64,000 nucleotides of DNA from NCBI GenBank assembly GCA_947594855.1, contig CANQEL010000005.1, forward strand, positions 106,960 to 170,959, in the 5' to 3' direction. The notes beneath the pieces are model-generated. The model had not been told where the DNA came from and did no database searches. It worked only from the letters and a program-made list of their open reading frames with translations. Positions within the stretch are counted from its first letter, which is position 1. Every line of letters starts with the position of its first letter. The translations under genes were made by a program, and so were the position numbers. Below, one piece after another: positions 45,701 through 51,435 of the stretch. The DNA comes from an uncultured Lachnospiraceae bacterium. Its GTDB lineage: Bacteria > Bacillota > Clostridia > Lachnospirales > Lachnospiraceae.

Positions 45701-46811
45701 TGAAAAAGGCGATAAGGACGGATTTGAAATAACGGTACAATTTGATAGTCCTGCTGTTCTTAAAGAGGTAAAGGATTCCAATAATAATACTTATGCCGTA
45801 ACGGACGGAAAAGTGGTATTTACTATAAAAGCCGGAGAGACTGTTGAGTTTATCGACCTTCCGGAAGAAACGGTATATGAAGTTACCGAAAAAGATTCTC
45901 CGCTTTATACAGAAGGGTATATATATAGTGATTCGGAACATATGATAGATGTGACGAGAGATACTGTTGAGGTAGTTAACAGAAGAGTAAACAGAAAACT
46001 TTCCGGAACGACATGGATAGATGATAACATGGACGGCAAAAGGGATAGTTCGGAGAAATTATTGCCGGGAGTAACGGTAACGGTATATGACAGCAAAGGA
46101 AATATCGTAAAAGATCTGAAAGATGGTAAGGAATGTAAGGCGGTTACTGATGAAAACGGAAATTATCTGTTTGAAAATCTTCCTGCCGGCGAGTTTACCG
46201 TAGAATTTACAGACGGAGATACAAAGATAAGCGAATATACACTTACTGTTCCAAAGGCAGACGGAGTAGACGAGGATGCAAACAGCGATGCCGCAAAAGA
46301 TGAAACCGGAACGCCTTCAATAGGGGGAATTCCAATGCCGGAGGATAATGAGATTGAAGAACCGTTATACAGCGTAGAACATCAGGATGCAGGATTCTAT
46401 CCAAAAGCAGAGCCGACAAAAGCGCCTGAACCAACGGGAACGCCTGAACCAACGGCTACGCCTGAGTCTACGGTTACACCGGAACCAACAGGAACACCTG
46501 AGCCAACGAAAGCACCTGAACCAACAGGAACGTCTGAACTGGCCAAAACGCCGGCGCCTGCGGCAGAGCCGACAGCGGGAACGGTAATTGTCTCAACCCA
46601 GGAGCCTAAAATCACAGATGCTTCTGAAAAGGATGATAAGGTATCAGATGCAGAAGAGACGTCTGAAACCGGTGAGAAAGATGATGCTGCCGAAGAAGTG
46701 GCAAAAACAGGAGATGAAACTCCTATAGCCGGATATATCATATGTATAGCAGTTTGTATCGTATTCCTTGGAATAATGTTAACAGGAAGAAGAAGGAAAA
46801 CCGATAAATAG
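36717..46811 (+). CDS. Giant sortase-type surface protein with SdrD-B/Cna-B-like repeats
   Basis: A 3364-aa surface protein. Parts in order: signal peptide (residues ~1-30, ending near YIKAEN); a ~950-residue N-terminal region of unknown fold with a fimbrial-adhesin look; a DUF11-like domain (LSVTKRAEYSCYDINDEI, residue ~945); nine SdrD-B-like domains starting SGTTWVDANQDGKRD, alternating with eight modules starting LAVTKTVENAEAGD; a Pro/Thr/Glu stalk (46410-46580); then VAKTGDE, a hydrophobic segment and GRRRKTDK. That tail is a sorting signal with a non-canonical VAKTG in place of LPxTG. B-type domains often carry Lys-Asn isopeptide bonds and Ca-binding DxNxDGxRD loops; the latter are visible in each repeat. 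Likely an adhesin stalk. A class B sortase gene lies next to it, convergent. Confidence 0.9.
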   Translation: MKTKHIKALLAIVLAVSVVLTSSLPSYIKAENSGIMTLDSGLEQELLDTDAAYVKSLAVTKITDGTEPFDENDDRGNDSGSSNKIVRSYDSIRYTIDYTVQTYDTTHSYKNGYIWFEMKLPYSRDKAYFDTSVMNWMCEEEGYKWKITEDEDSQTLKCAMKLTPTGGNPTSIPGAGSIEAVIAVRAMNNEEVIQPEFSAYMDHNDISEGKDSVCDAHKDAENGGKEYVTAVPEKVKVTTVPGYNVQLKQVERTGAYATGKWDFSTGNDKALNKDKGTLEGRMVAYGITLQLYNEKTNQDMKGLEYPKGPITFDINFDTSFIKQNTMDDIPISDKCIPLVWSYGPSENKNSYDGRDLSATYGNTYLAAPYNSSGHTLSKDGALPNETDCDTCWNGGNWSVVQEGNTLHCTVTDYEINPNWFPTKNVSSNDKEYAERKHLGCFSAGQLFIVVPYGTLQDEYGDGTIQVNVTDSNMNAESVTGMSQTNDDQKDKTDDSVATVVHLSSPGSYVNKVHYGYYGTNEIVWAEDADQVTAGDCYNNGKDALAINGNVAIVWGGVNKSEGDIENFAEAGDFLLKFDDKALEVDTGKNIVSKMTGYNTYYYGAKTDGKGWESDEEMNNCGVSDLVYYESLEELEKEGKICVGILWKYRCDHSAQNHVDPNNQDITSKAYFHIKNDNLLTGNVYQTVSAADIWRKKSLYSLVDASGVIDVTKLPSIYDVQKNGAEQLPKDVTDLKYNYKKAYYNESGYQGGHTAVSNGWEEGDSLYLAGYISKINKKILQTDAGGAAKNTFDMDHGQNIVDFELSPYMEVPEGVVWNNKTDMTIVDYLPPGLTYVSGSAYIGAKYIPDANGLDGRFVGGQALDEPVIGTKEIDGKIYTTLTWVINTDVKYEQPQIFYKARIANDVITGMEFRSAADVATKEDNRDRTKQNGNYDDVGFNVVKLTNLSVTKRAEYSCYDINDEIKYTITWSNNSDADLIDKVMLDIMPQSGHNHSFYNGYYEISGLSITDSSPYEVYYTTDKNVISMNKDTVTYAEIESGNVNGIKWEKAEGSGSYDFGADKANVTAWAILGNINRADYVTATLTMQPHGNLPKDVYYNEANIDNVNVSAKTEIVNRILSGTTWIDANQDGKRDVSEELMQGVTVTVYDSEGNVVKDLKDGKECTAKTDTLGNYLFENLPEGKFTVKFTDGDVKLSEYTLTVSNAEGVSEDVNSDAVKTGADISIGGINMPPAEDITSSPYRVEHQDAGFYQTGDLAITKNVQGGESDDEKNFEITVTFKDGPIALSEVKDSAGKIYKVSDSKIVITLTDKQTVTLKDIPAGTVYEVSEKDYKFFSESIEYGNASREITNVCDTVNVNNRKVNRMLSGTTWVDANKDGKRDASEKLLQGVTVTVYDSEGNIVKDLKNNENCTAKTDTSGNYLFEYLPAGEFRVEFTDGDTKISEYTLTVPNADGVDGSVNSDAVNKEGTPVIEGIEMPEDKNITSSPYKVEHQDAGFYQTGSLAITKTVENAEAGDTDSFEITVKFTDGPIALSEVKDSGDKTYPVTDGKVTLTLKSGETIELVDLPPETTYEVTEKDSPLYAESYVYSDSKHMIDVTRDTVEVINKRVNRVLSGTTWVDANQDGKRDASENLLQGVTVTVYDREGKVVKDLKDGKECTAVTDENGNYLFENLPAGELTVEFTDGDTKISEYKLTVPNAEDVSKDVNSDAVNNKEGKPVIEGIDMPEDKDIKSSPYKVEHQDAGFYQTGSLAVTKTVKNAEAGDAESFDITVEFTGGPVTLNKVTDASGETYPVTDGKVTLTLKAGETIELVNLSFGTTYEITEKDSPLYIESYVYKDAAHMVDTTQDTVEVINKRVNRVLSGTTWVDADQNGKRDVSEKVMQGVTVTVYDSEGNIVKDLKDGKECTAVTDGNGNYLFENLPAGDFTVEFTDGDTKISEYTLTVPNAKDVSEDVNSDAENKDGTPVIENVVMPKDEEITSSPYKVEHQDAGFYQTGSLAVTKTVENAEAGDAESFDITVTFTGGPIALSEVKDSGNKVYPVTDGKVTLAVEAGKTIELVNLPFGTTYGVTEEDSPLYIEGYVYSDSEHMIDVTRDTVEVINKRVNRMLSGTTWVDANQDGKRDVSEKVMQGVTVTVYDSEGNIVKDLKDGKECTAKTDTSGNYLFENLPAGEFTVEFTDGDTKISEYKLTVPNAEDVSKDVNSDAVNKEGTPVIENVVMPKDEEITSSPYKVEHQDAGFYQTGDLAITKNVQGGESDDEKKFEITVTFTDGPVTLSEVKDSNGEIYKVSDNKIVITLTDKQTVTLKDIPAGTVYEVSEKDYKFFSESIEYGNASREITNVCDTVDVNNRKVNRMLSGTTWVDANQDGKRDASEKLLSGVTVTVYDSEGNVVKDLKDGKECTAVTDENGNYLFENLPAGDFTVEFTDGDTKISKYTLTVSKADGVSDAENSDAAKDENGTPVIEGIEMPEDKDITSSPYKVEHQDAGFYQTGSLAVTKTVENAEVGDADSFDITVTFTGGPVALSEVKGAGGKTYPVKDGKITLTLKAGETAEFIELPFGTTYDVTEKDSPLYLESYLYKDAAHMVDTTQDTVEVINKRVNRVLSGTTWVDANQDGKRDVSEELMQGVTVTVYDSEGNIVKDVKDGKECTTVTDENGNYLFENLPDGDFTVEFTDGDTKISEYTLTVSKADGVNEDVNSDAVNKEGTPVIENVVMPKDEEITSSPYKIEHQDAGFYQTGSLAVTKTVENAEAGDAESFDITVTFTGGPIALSEVKDAGGKSYPVTEGKITLTLKAGETAEIIELPYGTTYEVTEADSQLYEESYVYADEAKTVDVVKDSVEVINRRVNRMLSGTTWADKNRNGKREDSEKLLSGVTVTVYDSEGNIVKDLKDGKECTAVTDENGNYLFENLPAGDFTIEFTDGDTKISEYTLTVSKADGVDESVNSDAVNKEGTPVIENVVMPKDEDIKKSPYRAEHNDAGFYKNGSLAVTKTVINGEKGDKDGFEITVQFDSPAVLKEVKDSNNNTYAVTDGKVVFTIKAGETVEFIDLPEETVYEVTEKDSPLYTEGYIYSDSEHMIDVTRDTVEVVNRRVNRKLSGTTWIDDNMDGKRDSSEKLLPGVTVTVYDSKGNIVKDLKDGKECKAVTDENGNYLFENLPAGEFTVEFTDGDTKISEYTLTVPKADGVDEDANSDAAKDETGTPSIGGIPMPEDNEIEEPLYSVEHQDAGFYPKAEPTKAPEPTGTPEPTATPESTVTPEPTGTPEPTKAPEPTGTSELAKTPAPAAEPTAGTVIVSTQEPKITDASEKDDKVSDAEETSETGEKDDAAEEVAKTGDETPIAGYIICIAVCIVFLGIMLTGRRRKTDK
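40056..46402 (+). repeat. Nine-copy 741-nt tandem coding repeat
   Basis: Unit starts (GTA codon of VNRxLSGTTW) at about 40056, 40797, 41538, 42282, 43023, 43764, 44508, 45249 and 45987; spacings are 741, 741, 744, 741, 741, 744, 741 and 738 nt. Each full unit encodes one B-like domain and one second-type module; the ninth is a B-like domain only. Confidence 0.95.
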
Positions 46812-46830
46812 GAGAAGTGTATAAAATATA

Positions 46831-46880
46831 AAAGAAGCGCCGCTTTATAGCCGGAATCCGGTTACAAAGCGGCGTTTCGT
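46831..46880. terminator. Bidirectional terminator between giant surface gene and srtB
   Basis: CGCCGCTTT (46838-46846) pairs with AAAGCGGCG (46866-46874); the loop contains CCGG-AAT-CCGG. A-rich before and T-containing after, it serves both convergent genes. Confidence 0.85.
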
Positions 46881-46884
46881 TATA

Positions 46885-47655
46885 TTAAGAAATATTTTTT
46901 GCAAGAACTATAAGTCTTCCGTCGGCATTGGAATATTCGCATGTGGAAAGGCTTATCAGGGAATCGTTTTCGTTTATTGGATTGCCGGTTTCATATAATT
47001 TTAAAGATGACATTGTGCCAAGATAACTTAAAAATCCGCTTCGCGTTTCTGCATCCGTATAATTATAATAATCTGAATTTTCCTTTACGGATATTATGTA
47101 TACGGCGACTATTTCATAAGTATGTTTTGTTTCACCTTTATATAAAATAATGTTTTTGTGATTAGTATAAAAGTCTTTGGCTTTATATTTATTAAGCTGT
47201 TTGAACATACTGCCGTCTTTCATCTGGTGTCCGTAGAGAATTATGTGTCCGTTTTCTTCATTAATATCACAACGGCTGTCGGCAAATATTGTACCGCATA
47301 TTGCGCTTCTTTTTTTAAAATCGTGGTGCAGGTAATATTCGTTGTCGGTACACTGTACGACAGGATAATCTATATTGGTTCCGTTTATTCTGATCCAGCC
47401 TATACAGTCGGGATTGGCGTCAAGAAGGGCATTATAGTTAAATTTACCGTCTTTTTTATCATTGTTTCCGGATTCAGAAAGATTATTTTCAGCATTATTT
47501 TCAGGATAAGGCGTACTGCCGAAGGCGATATTTCTGACATCCTGGTATGACTGCCTGTTATTCTCTGAATTTATATAATAGACAATAAGATTATATGAAC
47601 AGTATGCTATGACAGATATGAGTATGCATAAGATAATGGTTTTAAATATTTTCAA
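46885..47655 (-). CDS. srtB: Class B sortase
   Basis: Membrane-anchored cysteine transpeptidase, 256 aa. A signal anchor (residues ~5-27) is followed by a polar linker and the sortase barrel: WIRINGTNIDYPVVQ, the His in ILYGHQM, and the catalytic Cys in LSTCEYS with the Arg in ADGRLIV near the C-terminus. The DYPVVQ-type entry and TC-x-Y pattern place it in class B. I set the start at TTG 47655, 5 nt after GGAGTG; the longer frame to 47751 reads antisense-free through the tRNA-Gly and is an artefact. It faces the giant surface protein with the KTGDE tail, its probable substrate by proximity. The tRNA-Gly lies 38 nt upstream on the same strand. Confidence 0.87.
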   Translation of the reverse strand: MKIFKTIILCILISVIAYCSYNLIVYYINSENNRQSYQDVRNIAFGSTPYPENNAENNLSESGNNDKKDGKFNYNALLDANPDCIGWIRINGTNIDYPVVQCTDNEYYLHHDFKKRSAICGTIFADSRCDINEENGHIILYGHQMKDGSMFKQLNKYKAKDFYTNHKNIILYKGETKHTYEIVAVYIISVKENSDYYNYTDAETRSGFLSYLGTMSSLKLYETGNPINENDSLISLSTCEYSNADGRLIVLAKNIS

Positions 47656-47693
47656 TGGATCACTCCGTATATAAAATAATAAACAAATAAAAA

Positions 47694-47765
<72 letters not shown>

Positions 47766-47796
47766 ATAACTATTATTTATTTTTGCAACAATAACA

Positions 47797-47825
47797 ACAT
47801 TACACCATGTATGTATATTTGTCAA
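47797..47825 (-). promoter_or_regulatory. Promoter of tRNA-Gly (and possibly srtB)
   Basis: On the complement TTGACA (47825-47820), 17-bp spacer, TAATGT (47802-47797). The -35 is perfect and the -10 is weak. Confidence 0.6.
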
Positions 47826-47857
47826 TACCTAAAATTACTTTTTTTGTTATTTTGTTA

Positions 47858-47886
47858 TTTACATATAAGTGGACTTTGGGTAAAAT
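47858..47886 (+). promoter_or_regulatory. Promoter of the glutamate-cysteine ligase gene
   Basis: TTTACA (47858-47863), 17-bp spacer, TAAAAT (47881-47886), about 35 nt before the start codon. Confidence 0.7.
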
Positions 47887-47920
47887 AATACAGTAAATAA
47901 AACATAGGATGATAGATGTT

Positions 47921-49165
47921 ATGAAGTGCGAAAAAATTAACCTGGAAGCAACTTTTGGACTTGAACTTGAGAGTCTGCGGGTGACGTGCGACGGGTTTTT
48001 ATCAGAAAAAAGTTATTCATTTAATGACCCGCGTATATCAAAGGATTTTGCTGAGAGCCAGATGGAATTTATAACGGGTATATACGGCAGCATACCGGAT
48101 TTGTACAGGGAGCTTGCGCTTATATACAAAAAAGCAGATGAGGTTATAGGGGATTTGCCAGATACCGAAAGGGAGTATATATGGCCATTTTCGGTTCCTC
48201 CGTATATAAAACCGGGATATGATATTGAGATAGCAAAATTTGGAGAGCCGGATAAACATAGGGAGAAATACAGGAAACTTCTGGCAGAGAAGTATGATAA
48301 GAAAAAGATGCTTTACTGTGGTATACATTTTAACTTTTCATTTTCTGACAGATGTCTTGAAACAGGATATAAAGAAAGCGGTTTTGTGGATTACAGGGAG
48401 TATAAGGATGACAGATATCTGAAACTTGCCGCAAAGATTGCCGGCTATACATGGATACCGGTTCTTCTTATGGGGGCAAGTCCCGTCTTTGATATATCGT
48501 TTACCGGTGATTCTGAATATGGAATTACGGTATTTGATGGTGAGGCAACAAGAAGATGCGGTAAGAACGGTTATTGGAATAATTTTGAACCGGTTCTTAA
48601 TTATTCTGATTTTGAATCATATATAGAGTCAATAAAAGATATGATTAACAGAGGTCTTTTGTATTCAGAAACGGAACTGTATTATCCGGTGAGGCTTAAA
48701 TGCCATGAAAGTTATACTTTGGATAACCTGCATAAAAACGGTACGGATTATGTGGAGTTCAGACTGCTTGATATCAATCCGTTATCTCCATACGGTGTGA
48801 TGGAAGATGATCTTATATTTCTTCATATGTTTTTTGTATATCTGGATTCATCAGATGATTTTTATGATTTTAATGCATATGAACAGCATAATTCTCTTAC
48901 CAGGATTTTTTTGGCAGCGGAATATGATAATAAAGAACTTAGGGATGAGGCGAAAGTCCTGCTTTATGATATGAAGATATATTTTGAAGGTGTGGCTTCA
49001 GACAGATATATGAAAGCGCTTGACTATCAGATTGCGAAGCTTGAAAATGAGGATAATTTGTATTCAAGGATTATAAGAAGAATATATGGAAGGGATTTTG
49101 TTGCAAAAGGAATGGAAACTGCAAAAAAATACTCTGATATTATTGAACAAAATAATATTGTGTGA
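47921..49165 (+). CDS. gshA: Stand-alone glutamate-cysteine ligase (GshF N-terminal type)
   Basis: Makes gamma-glutamylcysteine from Glu, Cys and ATP. The 414-aa sequence matches the N-terminal half of bifunctional GshF: FGLELESLRV (residues ~12-21), DFAESQMEFITG, WPFSVPP, YRKLLAEKYD, CGIHFNFSFS, YLKLAAKIAGYTWIPVLLMG and DYVEFRLLDINPLSPYGV. It ends where GshF would continue into its ATP-grasp glutathione synthetase half, which is absent. Start is ATG 47921; ATG 47909 is possible. Alone it would yield gamma-Glu-Cys; a partner synthetase could be the ATP-grasp protein at 26300-27619 or lie elsewhere. Confidence 0.86.
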   Translation: MKCEKINLEATFGLELESLRVTCDGFLSEKSYSFNDPRISKDFAESQMEFITGIYGSIPDLYRELALIYKKADEVIGDLPDTEREYIWPFSVPPYIKPGYDIEIAKFGEPDKHREKYRKLLAEKYDKKKMLYCGIHFNFSFSDRCLETGYKESGFVDYREYKDDRYLKLAAKIAGYTWIPVLLMGASPVFDISFTGDSEYGITVFDGEATRRCGKNGYWNNFEPVLNYSDFESYIESIKDMINRGLLYSETELYYPVRLKCHESYTLDNLHKNGTDYVEFRLLDINPLSPYGVMEDDLIFLHMFFVYLDSSDDFYDFNAYEQHNSLTRIFLAAEYDNKELRDEAKVLLYDMKIYFEGVASDRYMKALDYQIAKLENEDNLYSRIIRRIYGRDFVAKGMETAKKYSDIIEQNNIV

Positions 49166-49216
49166 TATATTACGACTAATTACAGATGAATTTAACAAAA
49201 CAGGAGGCAGTATGAG

Positions 49217-50311
49217 ATGAAAAGCGTAAAAAAGGTTCTTAATCATATTTTTATTGATGGTCTTTCGGGTATGGCATTTGGTTTGTTTGCTACACTTATT
49301 ATAGGAACAATCATATGTCAGATAGGAGCATTTGTACCGGGAAAAGCAGGCGTATATATTATTGCAGTTGGAACTATAGCTAAGGCGCTTACAGGTGCGG
49401 GAATAGGTGTAGGCGTTGCGTCAAAGTTCAGGTCGTCTGCACTTGTGACTGTATCTGCCGGAGTTGCGGGAATGGTTGGAGCCTGGGCAGGTAAGATACT
49501 CGGAACAGGAGTTGTGTTAAGTTTCAGTGTTGACGGAGCAGGAGTTAATACAATTACGGGAATGCCTGGGGAGCCTTTGGGAGCTTTTGTAGCGGCAATT
49601 GTAGGAATTGAGCTTGGACACCTTATATCGGGAAGGACTCATCTTGATATACTGCTTACTCCGCTTGTTACCATTGCATCAGGAAGCGTAGTAGGAATAA
49701 TACTCGGACCGCCTATTTCATCTTTTATGACAATGCTTGGTAATCTGGTAAATATGGGGGCTGAGAGCTATCCGTTTGTTATGGGTATAGTAGTTTCGGT
49801 GCTTATGGGAATGATACTTACACTGCCGATAAGTTCGGCGGCAATAGGAGTATCGTTGGGATTGTCAGGTATAGCCGCAGGGGCAGCTACCATAGGATGC
49901 AGCGCGCAGATGGTAGGATTTGCGGTTGCAAGCTATAGGGAAAATAAAGTAGGGGGACTTCTGGCGCAGGGCGTAGGTACAAGTATGCTTCAGGTGCCTA
50001 ATATAGTAAGAAAACCTGTTATATGGATTCCGCCGATTCTTACAAGTGTTATACTGGGACCTATATCAACCTGTATTTTACATATGACTAATAACGCTAC
50101 AGGTTCAGGAATGGGAACTTCAGGACTGGTAGGACAGCTTATGACTTATCAGACAATGGCTACAGAAGGCGGAGCTTCACCGGTACTGGTAATTGTAGAG
50201 ATTGTGGTAATGCATTTTATTGCACCGGCGCTTCTTACTCTGTGCTTTTCTGAATTCATGCGTTATATTAAACTTATTAAACCGGGAGATATGAAGCTTC
50301 CGCAAGCATAA
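49217..50311 (+). CDS. PfoR-like / PTS IIC-like membrane protein
   Basis: A 364-aa polytopic membrane protein, with about 8-10 hydrophobic segments rich in Gly and Ala. It matches the PTS_EIIC_2 group (COG3641, including PfoR): FIDGLSGMAFGLFATLIIGT at the N-terminus, ALTGAGIGVGVA, and LSGIAAGAATIGCSAQMVGFA. There are no cytoplasmic IIA or IIB domains, and no PTS partner nearby. Function is unproven: sugar or organic-ion transport, or the old PfoR regulatory link to perfringolysin. AGGAGG is 9 nt before ATG 49217. Confidence 0.82.
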   Translation: MKSVKKVLNHIFIDGLSGMAFGLFATLIIGTIICQIGAFVPGKAGVYIIAVGTIAKALTGAGIGVGVASKFRSSALVTVSAGVAGMVGAWAGKILGTGVVLSFSVDGAGVNTITGMPGEPLGAFVAAIVGIELGHLISGRTHLDILLTPLVTIASGSVVGIILGPPISSFMTMLGNLVNMGAESYPFVMGIVVSVLMGMILTLPISSAAIGVSLGLSGIAAGAATIGCSAQMVGFAVASYRENKVGGLLAQGVGTSMLQVPNIVRKPVIWIPPILTSVILGPISTCILHMTNNATGSGMGTSGLVGQLMTYQTMATEGGASPVLVIVEIVVMHFIAPALLTLCFSEFMRYIKLIKPGDMKLPQA

Positions 50312-50320
50312 TAATGGCAG

Positions 50321-50815
50321 GTGTGGAAAACTGGATTTTCAACAATTCTGGTGGACGGTGTTTATAATTTGATTGATAAGCATAAAAAGAAATTTACGGT
50401 TATCATATGGCTGTGTTTTTGGCTGTATATTATTTTACTTATATATTTTTTGTTTTTCAGTGAACGTTATGGAAGGTCAAATGTAAATGGTTACAGGTAT
50501 AATCTTATTCCGTTCTCTGAGATTGGGAGATATGTCAGTCGCAGAGGCGTGTTTGGCACTGAGTTGTTTTCACTTAATATAATAGGGAATATTGTTGCAT
50601 TTATTCCATTTGGCTTCTGTATGCCGCTACTGTCAAGGGCATATAGGAATTTCTGGATTATAGTTCTTAACGGGTTTTGCATTACTGCGTGTATAGAAAC
50701 TGTCCAGCTTATATTTAAAGTTGGAAGTTTTGACATAGACGATATAATACTTAATGTGGCGGGCGTGATTATAGGATATGTATTCTATAAGGCAGTGATG
50801 TTTTTAAGAAGGTGA
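50321..50815 (+). CDS. VanZ-family membrane protein
   Basis: A 164-aa protein with four membrane segments and the VanZ pattern: an NLIPFSEI stretch after the first segment, NIIGNIVAFIPFGFCMPLL, then ETVQLIFKVGSFDIDDIILNVAG-like C-terminal block (about residues 127-149). VanZ proteins affect low-level teicoplanin resistance in enterococci, but most homologues have no tested role. GTG 50321 is used; TTG 50369, with a GGTGGACGG stretch upstream, would remove 16 residues and is also plausible. It overlaps or abuts the next gene. Confidence 0.83.
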   Translation: MWKTGFSTILVDGVYNLIDKHKKKFTVIIWLCFWLYIILLIYFLFFSERYGRSNVNGYRYNLIPFSEIGRYVSRRGVFGTELFSLNIIGNIVAFIPFGFCMPLLSRAYRNFWIIVLNGFCITACIETVQLIFKVGSFDIDDIILNVAGVIIGYVFYKAVMFLRR

Positions 50816-50820
50816 TGTTG

Positions 50821-51174
50821 TTGGATAATTATAAAGCAGCAAAAATGAGAAAAAAGCGTATAATCAAAATAGCGACAAAGAAACTGCCCGTTTCTGTTAT
50901 TGTGGCTTTTATTACAGGCATTTTATCATTTATTCTTTTTATTGCAATGTGTGTAATATCGGCGATAAATCTTGGCAATGCCGGACAAATTGTAGGAATT
51001 GTACCGGTTATTTCAGTTATAATTAATGCAGTTGCATTTTTTATATCTTATCAGAATCTTAAACGTGAAGATGTTAAAAAAGGATTCGTATCAATATCGG
51101 CATTTCTGAATGGCGGTATGGTAATTATATATCTTGTTCTGTATCTTATAGGATTCTATGTAATGTTCAGATAA
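50821..51174 (+). CDS. Small three-helix membrane protein (DUF6142-like)
   Basis: A 117-aa protein with a basic N-terminus and three hydrophobic segments (about residues 20-48, 55-75 and 90-115). It looks like the DUF6142 proteins common in Lachnospiraceae, function unknown. The start is uncertain: GTG 50812, ATG 50815, TTG 50818 and TTG 50821 are all in frame. TTG 50821 has the best spacing from AAGGTGA. It follows the VanZ-like gene directly. Confidence 0.7.
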   Translation: MDNYKAAKMRKKRIIKIATKKLPVSVIVAFITGILSFILFIAMCVISAINLGNAGQIVGIVPVISVIINAVAFFISYQNLKREDVKKGFVSISAFLNGGMVIIYLVLYLIGFYVMFR

Positions 51175-51192
51175 TTACCCGTAAATGGAGGA

Positions 51193-51222
51193 AAGGCCAT
51201 CCGGCTAAGCCGGACAGCCCTT
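51193..51222 (+). other. Strong two-tier hairpin
   Basis: TCCGGC (51200-51205) pairs with GCCGGA (51209-51214) around a TAA loop; an outer AAGGC/GCCCTT stem is separated by a symmetric CA/CA internal loop. No T tract follows. It could end the upstream operon or be a structured leader for the short frame at 51229. Confidence 0.5.
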
Positions 51223-51228
51223 GATAAT

Positions 51229-51324
51229 ATGAAAAACGTAAAAAAGCATTTTACCATAGCCACTACTATATTTCTGACTTTAAGTATATTGTTCACAAAT
51301 GAAGGCGTAATGTGCAAAAGGTAA
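51229..51324 (+). CDS. Possible 31-aa signal-peptide-like small ORF
   Basis: An ATG frame of 31 codons: a basic start MKNVKKHF, a hydrophobic core TIATTIFLTLSILF and a short polar tail ending CKR. It lies in a 261-nt gap between the DUF6142-like gene and the first SleB-like gene, right after the hairpin at 51193-51222. No convincing ribosome site is visible. It could be a small membrane peptide or the remnant of an exported protein. Confidence 0.35.
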   Translation: MKNVKKHFTIATTIFLTLSILFTNEGVMCKR

Positions 51325-51435
51325 ACAAATTATGAACAATTATTTAATGACATATACAATTGGAATAAAATTACAAAAATGTTACATAATTGTTAATGAC
51401 GGTATGTATAATAGTTAATGAAAGGAAGATTGTAT

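Noticed and set aside
40056..46402. Tandem repeats as a CRISPR or non-coding satellite array
   Set aside because: The period is a multiple of three, the frame is intact, and changes are mostly synonymous or conservative, so these are protein domains.
51175..51228. Riboswitch upstream of the first SleB-like gene
   Set aside because: I compared the GGAGGAA and GGACAGCCC pieces with c-di-AMP (ydaO) and c-di-GMP class consensus; the region is too short and lacks the conserved core.
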